Assembly (NCBI GenBank): GCA_017379935.1
Contig: JAFNVC010000004.1
Location: forward strand, 1 to 41,567
DNA length: 41,567 bases
Reading direction: 5' to 3'
From: Clostridia bacterium
GTDB lineage: Bacteria > Bacillota > Clostridia > Oscillospirales > Acutalibacteraceae
Of the stretch, positions 27,218-33,300 are shown in pieces. Numbering within the stretch: position 1 is the first letter of the stretch; each line of letters begins with the position of its first letter. A model generated the notes under the pieces. It was not told the origin of the DNA. It saw only the letters and a program-made list of their open reading frames with translations, and did not search any database. Both the position numbers and the translations under genes were made by a program.

Positions 27218-27246
27218 TTGACAAAATCGCCCTGTTATGTTAATAT
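27218..27246 (+). promoter_or_regulatory. Sigma-A promoter for the ABC-F gene
   Basis: Perfect TTGACA at 27218-27223, a 17-base spacer and TAATAT at 27241-27246. Transcription would start near 27253, a few bases before the leader hairpin. Confidence 0.85.
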
Positions 27247-27257
27247 GTCAAGGTTGC

Positions 27258-27292
27258 AGCAGACATCCCGAACGATTGTCTGCTATTTTTTT
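27258..27292 (+). terminator. Hairpin with T tract in the ABC-F leader (terminator or 5' stabiliser)
   Basis: AGCAGACA (27258-27265) pairs with TGTCTGCT (27277-27284), an 8-bp stem with an 11-base loop, followed by a run of seven T residues (27286-27292). It sits between the promoter and the start codon, within about 40 bases of the predicted transcript 5' end. Confidence 0.6.
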
Positions 27293-27315
27293 AGGTTAAT
27301 AAGGAGATTGCAGTT

Positions 27316-28908
27316 TTGATAAGTACAGTTAATGTCAGCCTCCAGTACGGCGGCAGAGAGCTCTTCAAGGGCGCAGATTTAAAGTTTACAAACGGCAACT
27401 GCTACGGCCTCATCGGCGCAAACGGAGCAGGTAAGTCAACGTTTTTAAAAATCCTTTCGGGTGAAATTGAACCGAATAAGGGCGAGGTTATCATCACTCC
27501 GGGCGAAAGAATGTCAGTTCTTCGTCAGGATCACTTTGCATTTGATGAATATGATGTTATCCGCACCGTGCTTATGGGCAATCCGAAGCTTTGTGAAATT
27601 ATGGACGAGAAGGAAGCCCTCTATATGAAAGAGGACTTTTCCGAGGAGGACGGAATCCGCGTCAGCGAGCTTGAGGAGGAGTTTGCCGAAATGGGCGGCT
27701 GGAGCGCAGAAAGCGATGCCGAAATTCTCCTCAACGGTCTCGGTGTTACAAACGAATTCCACTATTCACAGATGAGTGAGCTTGATAACGAAATCAAGGT
27801 CAAGGTGCTTCTTGCACAGGCTCTTTTCGGAAATCCCGACATCCTTCTTATGGACGAGCCGACCAACCACCTCGATATTGATGCAATTGCGTGGCTCGAG
27901 GAATTCCTCATTGAGCTCGACAGTACGGTTATTGTTGTTTCCCACGACCGTCACTTCCTTAACAAGGTATGCACACATATCGTAGATATCGACTTCGGTA
28001 AGATTGCTATGTATGTCGGTAACTACGATTTCTGGTACGATTATACACAGATTGCACAGCGTCAGCTCCGCGAGCAGAACAAGAAGGCGGAGCAGAAGAT
28101 GAAGGAATTGCAGGAATTTATTGCGCGATTCAGTGCTAACGCTTCAAAGTCCAAGCAGGCAACAAGCCGTAAAAAGCTCCTTGATACCCTCGTTATTGAG
28201 GATATGCCTGTTTCCTCGCGTCGTTTCCCGTTCGTTTCTTTCAAGCCTGACCGTGAGGTCGGTAATGAGCTTCTTACCGTCAGCGGTATCAGTAAAACAA
28301 TAGGTGACCGCAAGGTGCTTGACAACGTCAGCTTCACAATCAAGCCCGACGATAAGGTAGCGTTTGTCGGAACCGACTCTCTTGCTAAAACAACACTATT
28401 TCAGATTCTTATGGGAGAGATTGAGCCCGACGAGGGTACGTTCAAGTGGGGTGTTACCACGTCGCAGGCATACTTCCCGTCAGATAACTCTGAATTCTTC
28501 GACGGCTGTGAGGATAGCCTTATCGACTGGCTTCGTCGCTATTCCGACCTTATTTTTGAGACCGATGTCCGCGGTTGGCTCGGCAGAATGATGTTCTCGG
28601 GCGAGGAAGCAACTAAGCAGGCGAAGGTGCTTTCCGGTGGTGAGCGCGTCCGTTGTATGCTCTGTAAAATGATGCTTTCGGGCGCAAACGTTCTTATCTT
28701 CGATGAACCGACAAACCACCTCGACCTCGAATCAATCGCATCACTCAACGAGGGAATTATCAAATTCCCCGAAACAGTTCTCTTTACGTCACATGACCAT
28801 CAGTTTGTCGAAACAATCGCAAACAGAATCATCGATGTGACACCCGGCAATTTCTACGATAAAGAAATCACCTATGACGAGTATCTTAACGAATTAAAGG
28901 GCGAGTAA
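27316..28908 (+). CDS. ABC-F family ATPase, YkpA/YbiT type
   Basis: 530 residues, two nucleotide-binding domains and no membrane segments; ABC-F proteins bind the ribosome. The start is TTG at 27316 with AAGGAG 9 bases before it. NBD1: Walker A G-A-N-G-A-G-K-S-T (34-42), Walker B with D-E-P-T-N-H-L-D (180-187), but the signature reads M-S-E-L-D-N-E (153-159) instead of LSGGE/Q. The linker has R-F-S-A-N-A-S-K-S-K-Q-A-T-S-R, the hallmark of this subfamily. NBD2: Walker A is degenerate, G-T-D-S-L-A-K-T-T (352-360), the signature L-S-G-G-E (439-443) is intact, and D-E-P-T-N-H-L-D is present. Length and motifs match E. coli YbiT and B. subtilis YkpA. A specific resistance role is not suggested. 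The GH20 gene follows after one base. Confidence 0.93.
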   Translation: MISTVNVSLQYGGRELFKGADLKFTNGNCYGLIGANGAGKSTFLKILSGEIEPNKGEVIITPGERMSVLRQDHFAFDEYDVIRTVLMGNPKLCEIMDEKEALYMKEDFSEEDGIRVSELEEEFAEMGGWSAESDAEILLNGLGVTNEFHYSQMSELDNEIKVKVLLAQALFGNPDILLMDEPTNHLDIDAIAWLEEFLIELDSTVIVVSHDRHFLNKVCTHIVDIDFGKIAMYVGNYDFWYDYTQIAQRQLREQNKKAEQKMKELQEFIARFSANASKSKQATSRKKLLDTLVIEDMPVSSRRFPFVSFKPDREVGNELLTVSGISKTIGDRKVLDNVSFTIKPDDKVAFVGTDSLAKTTLFQILMGEIEPDEGTFKWGVTTSQAYFPSDNSEFFDGCEDSLIDWLRRYSDLIFETDVRGWLGRMMFSGEEATKQAKVLSGGERVRCMLCKMMLSGANVLIFDEPTNHLDLESIASLNEGIIKFPETVLFTSHDHQFVETIANRIIDVTPGNFYDKEITYDEYLNELKGE

Positions 28909-28909
28909 T

Positions 28910-30457
28910 ATGAAATATTCGGTTATCCCGCGTCCCGTGCGCTATGATGAGAAGGAAGATTCCGTTATCATTTCAGATTTAACGGCGGTGACCTGCGTGC
29001 GCGAATTTGTCAGTGTGGGTGATGAGCTGTCGCGTTATCTGCATACCCGTTCGGACGCAAACGAAAACGAAATAATCATATCCAAGGCAAAAAGCATCGC
29101 CGCGGAGGGCTATGCCATTTATACGGAAAACGGCAATATCCACATCAAGGCTTCGACCGTAAGGGGCGCATATTATGCCTTCGTTACGCTTAAATGGATT
29201 CTGATGCAGGTCAAGCGCGTTGACGGCAAAAAGACGCTGACGGGCTTTCTTATTGAGGATAAGCCCTGCTACCGTCATCGCGGTATGATGCTCGACGAAT
29301 GCCGCCATTTCTTCGGTATGGATACGGTCAAGAAGCTTCTTGACAATATGGCGCTGCTGAAGCTCAACACATTCCATTGGCATCTCGCCGATGATCAGGG
29401 CTATCGCATTGAATCGAAGGCTTTTCCGCTTCTTAACGAGATTGCATCAAAGCGCCGTTACGATAATTTTGCGAAGCGTAATCAGACTGATGATCAGCCG
29501 GAATACGGCCCGTTTTATTACACTCACGATGAAATCCGTGAGATTGTAAAATACGCCGCTGACCGACAGATTGCTGTTATTCCCGAAATTGATATTCCGG
29601 GTCACGCAACGGCTATAATCGCGGCATATCCCGAGCTTTCATGTGACGGCGAGCGTCCCGAGGTTGTATGTAATGGCGGTATTTTTCCGTCGATCCTCTG
29701 TGCGGGCAAGCAGAGCACTTTTAATTTTCTTGAAAAGCTTTTTGATGAAATCTGCCCGCTGTTTCCGTGCCCGTTTTTTCACATCGGCGGTGACGAGGCG
29801 CGCTACGGTAAGTGGAAAAAATGCCCCGACTGTCAGCAGACTATAAAAGAGAATAATCTTAAAAACGAAAAGCAGCTGCAGATGTATTTTATGGGCAGAG
29901 TTAACGAGATGTTAAGACACCGTGGCAAAAAGTGCATCGCGTGGAACGATTGTCTTGGTGACGGACTTGACAGCGATATCGTCTGCCACTACTGGACGTT
30001 CAAAAATGCCGCTACGGTCAGAAAGCAGGCAAAGAAGCGTGAGGTTATCCTCTCGCCGATGCTCAGCTTTTATTTCAATTACGGCTACGGCTCAATCCCC
30101 CTGAAAAAGACCTACAAGTTCAACGAGAAGGCTAAGGGCTTCCGCAGAAAGGGCGTACGGGTGAGGGGAGTCGAGGCTGAGCTCTGGACAGAGTGGATTG
30201 ACTGTCCCGAAGCGGTTGAATACAGCCTTTATCCGCGCCTTTCCGCACTCTCTGAGGTCGCGTGGACACCGCTTGAAAAGCGCAGCTTCAAGGACTTTTC
30301 ACAACGTCAGAAATTCTATAAGCTCTACCTTAAGAGTAAGGGCGTCAATTATTATCTTCTCGACGGCAAAACACGCCGAAAGCTCATCGCAGTTTTCAGC
30401 CGCGGTAAGGACGGCAAGGAGTTTAAAAATAACGAAAAAGCGAAAGCTGTTAAATAA
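28910..30457 (+). CDS. Cytoplasmic GH20 beta-N-acetylhexosaminidase
   Basis: Releases terminal beta-linked GlcNAc/GalNAc by substrate-assisted catalysis. 515 residues with no signal peptide. Residues 1-118 form the GH20b-like alpha/beta domain (Y-A-I-Y at 68-71, R-G-A-Y-Y-A-F at 85-91). The barrel starts at R-G-M-M-L-D (124-129). Motifs: F-H-W-H-L-A-D-D-Q-G-Y-R (155-166), I-P-E-I-D-I-P-G-H (224-232), and the catalytic pair D295-E296 in H-I-G-G-D-E-A. W-T-E-W is near the end of the barrel. The C-terminal 50 residues are very Lys/Arg-rich. Only one base separates it from the ABC-F stop, with no separate ribosome site beyond AAAGGGCGAG, so translation is probably coupled. It probably degrades imported amino-sugar disaccharides or recycled peptidoglycan fragments (inference). 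Confidence 0.92.
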   Translation: MKYSVIPRPVRYDEKEDSVIISDLTAVTCVREFVSVGDELSRYLHTRSDANENEIIISKAKSIAAEGYAIYTENGNIHIKASTVRGAYYAFVTLKWILMQVKRVDGKKTLTGFLIEDKPCYRHRGMMLDECRHFFGMDTVKKLLDNMALLKLNTFHWHLADDQGYRIESKAFPLLNEIASKRRYDNFAKRNQTDDQPEYGPFYYTHDEIREIVKYAADRQIAVIPEIDIPGHATAIIAAYPELSCDGERPEVVCNGGIFPSILCAGKQSTFNFLEKLFDEICPLFPCPFFHIGGDEARYGKWKKCPDCQQTIKENNLKNEKQLQMYFMGRVNEMLRHRGKKCIAWNDCLGDGLDSDIVCHYWTFKNAATVRKQAKKREVILSPMLSFYFNYGYGSIPLKKTYKFNEKAKGFRRKGVRVRGVEAELWTEWIDCPEAVEYSLYPRLSALSEVAWTPLEKRSFKDFSQRQKFYKLYLKSKGVNYYLLDGKTRRKLIAVFSRGKDGKEFKNNEKAKAVK

Positions 30458-30460
30458 AGC

Positions 30461-30492
30461 AAAAAAGCACTTGCGTCTGCAAGTGCTTTTTT
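30461..30492. terminator. Terminator after GH20 gene
   Basis: A perfect 14-bp stem (30461-30474 with 30479-30492) with a GTCT loop. It starts with A6 and ends with T6, so it can work on both strands. Confidence 0.93.
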
Positions 30493-30537
30493 GCTGGTAT
30501 GAGTGTTGATAACGGATTTACTAAGATTTTGTTTTAA

Positions 30538-30705
30538 GTGAAATATTTTCTTGCGAAAATATGAAATAATCATGCGGATTGTGAAATTTTCTGCCAACGC
30601 AGAAAGTGAAATTAAATCCACCCACCGCCGCAGCGATTTCACACACCGTAGGTGTATTTCACATTGCGAAGCAATATTTCACCCACCCATAAGGGTGGAT
30701 TTAGT
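30538..30705. repeat. Array of short hairpins separated by GTGAAAT / ATTTCAC spacers
   Basis: Left half: GTGAAAT-type spacers separate hairpins at 30543-30562 (8-bp stem), 30568-30580 (4-bp) and 30588-30605 (7-bp). After a central GC-rich stretch (30624-30635) the spacer flips to ATTTCAC, with hairpins at 30643-30655 (5-bp), 30663-30675 (5-bp) and 30683-30698 (6-bp). TAAATCCACCC (30613-30623) is the inverse of GGGTGGATTTA (30693-30703). Stems differ in sequence while spacers are constant. No coding frame is supported. Confidence 0.8.
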
Positions 30706-30707
30706 TG

Positions 30708-30738
30708 AAAAAAGCACTTCTTACGAAGTGCTTTTTTC
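30708..30738 (-). terminator. Terminator of the tRNA operon
   Basis: A 13-bp stem (30708-30720 with 30725-30737) with a TTAC/GTAA loop. Read on the minus strand it ends in T6 and begins directly after the CCA end of tRNA-Gln. Confidence 0.92.
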
Positions 30739-30813
30739 TGGCTGGGATGGCTGGATTCGAACCAGCGAATGCAGCAGTCAAAGTGCTGTGTCTTACCGCT
30801 TGACGACACCCCA
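30739..30813 (-). tRNA. tRNA-Gln (anticodon TTG)
   Basis: The acceptor TGGGGTG pairs with CATCCCA (one G-T). The anticodon arm is CAGCA-CTTTGAC-TGCTG, giving TTG, which reads CAA/CAG. The T arm has GGTTCGAATCC. The discriminator is G and the 3' CCA is encoded. It is last in the four-tRNA operon. Confidence 0.96.
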
Positions 30814-30830
30814 TTATTCGGTTTAAAAAT

Positions 30831-30863
30831 AAATCTGCAAGAAGGGACTTCTTGCAGATTTTT
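30831..30863 (-). terminator. Hairpin with T tract between tRNA-His and tRNA-Gln
   Basis: A perfect 13-bp stem (30831-30843 with 30849-30861) inside the tRNA operon. Read on the minus strand it is followed by a T-rich run (TTTATTTTTAAACC). It could reduce read-through to tRNA-Gln or guide processing. Confidence 0.6.
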
Positions 30864-30866
30864 AAT

Positions 30867-30944
30867 TGGGGTGGATAGTCGGATTCGAACCGACGGTCTC
30901 CAGTGCCACAAACTGGCGCTTTAACCAACTAAGCTATACCCACC
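30867..30944 (-). tRNA. tRNA-His (anticodon GTG)
   Basis: The acceptor GTGGGTA pairs with TATCCAC, and the extra G at position -1 (30944) pairs with discriminator C (30870), the histidine identity pair. The anticodon loop TTGTGGC gives GTG. CCA is encoded. Only 3 bases separate it from tRNA-Arg. Confidence 0.96.
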
Positions 30945-30947
30945 ATA

Positions 30948-31024
<77 letters not shown>

Positions 31025-31066
31025 ATATTTAGCCCCTTTTTGCTATTGCAGAGGTTTAGGGGAATT

Positions 31067-31140
31067 TGGAGCGGGTGATGGGAATCGAACCCACACGACT
31101 AGCTTGGAAGGCTAGAATTCTACCACTAAACTACACCCGC
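31067..31140 (-). tRNA. tRNA-Gly (anticodon TCC)
   Basis: The acceptor GCGGGTG pairs with CACCCGC. The anticodon arm CTAGC-CTTCCAA-GCTAG gives TCC, which reads GGA/GGG. The discriminator is T and CCA is encoded. It is first in the operon, 20 bases after the promoter -10 box. Confidence 0.96.
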
Positions 31141-31160
31141 GTGTGTCTGCAACGCTTGAT

Positions 31161-31190
31161 ATTTTAACATAGGTTATCTGTTTTTGTCAA
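31161..31190 (-). promoter_or_regulatory. Promoter of the tRNA operon
   Basis: On the minus strand: TTGACA (31190-31185), an 18-base spacer and TAAAAT (31166-31161). It drives tRNA Gly-Arg-His-Gln. Confidence 0.8.
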
Positions 31191-31269
31191 TAGTAAAAAC
31201 GGATATTTTTAAATAAATTTTAAAATAAGTTCAAAACCTGTAATCCGGATGTTTTGGGCGGCCTACTTA

Positions 31270-31333
31270 TTTGACTTTCTGTTTTTTTGATATATAATAA
31301 TGAACATCAGATATAAAGAAAGGAAGACTCTTA
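31270..31333 (+). repeat. 64-bp duplicated promoter/leader, copy 1
   Basis: Direct repeat of 31746-31809, about 60 of 65 aligned positions identical. It contains TTGACT (31271-31276), a 16-base spacer, TATAAT (31293-31298), AATGAACATCAGATAT and GAAAGGAAGACTCTTA. In this copy the leader's ribosome site is no longer followed by a start codon. Confidence 0.9.
31271..31298 (+). promoter_or_regulatory. Promoter in copy 1, for the small membrane protein
   Basis: TTGACT, a 16-base spacer and a perfect TATAAT. The downstream gene starts at 31371. The 31191-31269 stretch before it has no visible feature. Confidence 0.78.
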
Positions 31334-31370
31334 AATTCATCTGATGGTTGAGAAAAGAAGGTGGTTTGTT

Positions 31371-31652
31371 ATGAAAAAATCCTACAAAATTCTTCTCATA
31401 ATAATCGGAATAGAGTTTTTATTTGTTGCGCCTTTGTTGAACGAATTAAATGTGCAGGTACAGTCTTGGCTCGGTAATGCAATCGGTGTATTTGTCAGCT
31501 TTTTGCCGATAGAAATCCTGTTGTATTTATTATCCAAGGACGAAAAGCTTTCCGTGTTCAAAAGGGGTTTTGCAAAAGTTGCTTTTTGGTTTATAACCTT
31601 TAGTTATGTTGCGAGCGGCGTCGCAGAGGCGATTCAACGTTTTATTATATGA
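31371..31652 (+). CDS. Small membrane protein of unknown function
   Basis: 93 residues from the ATG at 31371, supported by AGAAGGTGG about 8 bases upstream; an in-frame ATG at 31344 has no site at the right distance. Three hydrophobic segments are visible: about 5-25 (K-I-L-L-I-I-I-G-I), 36-54 (A-I-G-V-F-V-S-F-L-P-I) and 67-88 (A-F-W-F-I-T-F-S-Y-V). Short charged loops (S-K-D-E-K, K-R-G-F) separate them. I recognise no family. It sits between two copies of a 64-bp promoter/leader, ahead of the metallophosphoesterase gene. No strong terminator follows. A holin-like or small accessory membrane protein is possible but not supported by any motif. Confidence 0.65.
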   Translation: MKKSYKILLIIIGIEFLFVAPLLNELNVQVQSWLGNAIGVFVSFLPIEILLYLLSKDEKLSVFKRGFAKVAFWFITFSYVASGVAEAIQRFII

Positions 31653-31745
31653 ATCTCTGCATAACCTTACTGTAACGGTTTCACGTTAAAAGTCTGTCGA
31701 GACTATCAGTCGGATATAACAAAAATCAAATTGCGCATTGTTGCG

Positions 31746-31809
31746 TTTGACTTTCCGTTTTTTCTGATATATAATAATGAACATCAGATATGAGAAAGGA
31801 AGACTCTTA
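31746..31809 (+). repeat. 64-bp duplicated promoter/leader, copy 2
   Basis: Second copy of the promoter/leader at 31270-31333. Here GAAAGGAAG leads directly into the ATG of the metallophosphoesterase at 31809, so this looks like the original arrangement. Confidence 0.9.
31747..31775 (+). promoter_or_regulatory. Promoter in copy 2, for the metallophosphoesterase
   Basis: TTGACT at 31747-31752, a 17-base spacer and TATAAT at 31770-31775, 33 bases before the start codon. Confidence 0.82.
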
Positions 31810-33254
31810 TGATGAAAACTAAAAGAATTCTTGCCTTACTTCTTACGGTTGTTATGCTCTGCACCGGCTCAATGTCTGTTTCCGCAGCAACAACCTCAGC
31901 AGAAGCGTGGAGCAATTACTGGAAAACGGCCGACGAAGAAATCGGTGCCGCTGTTATGCTTACACCCGGCAGTGACGATTCTGAGCGTTACGTTTCCTGG
32001 TACTCCGAGAGTGAAAGCGGAAGCGTTGTATTGCTTGACTCGAACGGCAAAAAGCTTGATGAATTTACCGCATCTGCCAACAAAACACATCAGGACGATT
32101 ACCGTCTTTGCGCTGTTATTGATTCACTCGAGGACGGAAAAACCTACGGCTATTACTGCAAGTCAGGTGACTGGACAAGTGAAACCTACACCTTCACAAC
32201 AATCGACGGTGACAGCTTCACCGCAATGTATCTGACGGATATACATATCACGGGTGAGGATTATCACGAGGACGGCATCCGCGACAACTCCTATAATCTC
32301 AACCTCACTCTTGAAACAGGTCTTGCAAAGGCACGCGCTCAGGGAAAGAATATTGACCTTCTTCTTTCAGCAGGCGATCAGGGCTCAGACGGCAGACGCG
32401 ACGAGTATACAGGTCTTGTTGCAAGCCCTCTTGTGCGTTCAATTCCGTTCGCTACAACTGTCGGCAATCACGATAAGAAGGGCGCAGATTACCGCTACTT
32501 CACACATCAGCCCAACACTGCAGATATGAATATCCGCTCATACGTCGGTACGGACTACTGGTTCGTCAAGGGTGACGTTCTGTTCCTTATTATGGACAGC
32601 AATAATACAAGTATGACAGATCACCGCCGCTTCGTTAAAAAGGCTGTCAAGGCTAATGAGGACGTCAAGTGGAGAGTTGCAATGTTCCACCACGACCTTT
32701 ACAGCGCACGAATCGAAAGCCGTGAGAGCGAGAACGCATTGCTCCGTCTTATGTGGGCTCCGATTGCTGATGAATTCGGCATTGACCTCTGCCTTCTCGG
32801 CCACAGCCATTACTACACGATTTCCAACGTTCTTTATAACAACAAGACCGTTGAGGCTACCGAAAACGGCGGCAAGGTAACTGATGCTGAGGGTACCGTT
32901 TATATGGTATCAGGCTCTGTCAACCGTCCGAGAGATGATGAAAATGTCGGACTCAGCGAAAACATCGGTCACGCATATCTTACACAGGAGAAGATTTACA
33001 ATCTTATCGATTTCTCCGAGGACTCAATCGTCATCAATTCCTATACGGTCGAAAGTGACGAGAATATCGGAAGTCTTACAATTGAAAAGACCACTGACGA
33101 GGGCGGTCACAATTACAGAACAATCGGCAGACTTTACTATCCGCTTGTCAGCGTAATCGGATTTATTGCGAATATTTTCACCAATATCGGCGACGCTTAT
33201 GACAACAGACAGCAGGGCTTCAAGATTCCCTTCTTTGAAGGTCTTTTCGGCTAA
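31809..33254 (+). CDS. Secreted purple-acid-phosphatase-like metallophosphoesterase
   Basis: 481 residues. Signal peptide 1-26 (M-S-V-S-A-A). Residues about 40-132 are an FN3-like beta domain, as at the N-terminus of purple acid phosphatases. The calcineurin-like catalytic domain has D144-x-H146 (T-D-I-H), G-D190, G-N220-H221-D, H294 in F-H-H-D, and G-H-S-H at 331-334: all five metal-binding blocks are present. The C-terminal 40 residues include a hydrophobic, possibly amphipathic stretch (S-V-I-G-F-I-A-N-I-F) that may hold the enzyme at the membrane. There is no dockerin or LPXTG. GAAAGGAAG precedes the tandem ATG-ATG; I use the first. It probably cleaves extracellular phosphoesters; the substrate is unknown. 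Confidence 0.9.
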   Translation: MMKTKRILALLLTVVMLCTGSMSVSAATTSAEAWSNYWKTADEEIGAAVMLTPGSDDSERYVSWYSESESGSVVLLDSNGKKLDEFTASANKTHQDDYRLCAVIDSLEDGKTYGYYCKSGDWTSETYTFTTIDGDSFTAMYLTDIHITGEDYHEDGIRDNSYNLNLTLETGLAKARAQGKNIDLLLSAGDQGSDGRRDEYTGLVASPLVRSIPFATTVGNHDKKGADYRYFTHQPNTADMNIRSYVGTDYWFVKGDVLFLIMDSNNTSMTDHRRFVKKAVKANEDVKWRVAMFHHDLYSARIESRESENALLRLMWAPIADEFGIDLCLLGHSHYYTISNVLYNNKTVEATENGGKVTDAEGTVYMVSGSVNRPRDDENVGLSENIGHAYLTQEKIYNLIDFSEDSIVINSYTVESDENIGSLTIEKTTDEGGHNYRTIGRLYYPLVSVIGFIANIFTNIGDAYDNRQQGFKIPFFEGLFG

Positions 33255-33258
33255 AAGA

Positions 33259-33296
33259 AAACCCGAAGCATATCACCTGATGTGCTTCGGGTTTAT
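33259..33296. terminator. Bidirectional terminator between metallophosphoesterase and rqcH
   Basis: A 12-bp stem (33259-33270 with 33283-33294) extended by an inner short pairing, with A-rich and T-rich flanks. It serves the two convergent genes. Confidence 0.88.
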
Positions 33297-33300
33297 TGTT

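Noticed and set aside
30538-30705. Possible CRISPR array
   Set aside because: The constant part is only 7 bases, the variable parts are self-complementary stems, and the orientation flips in the middle. There are no cas genes nearby.
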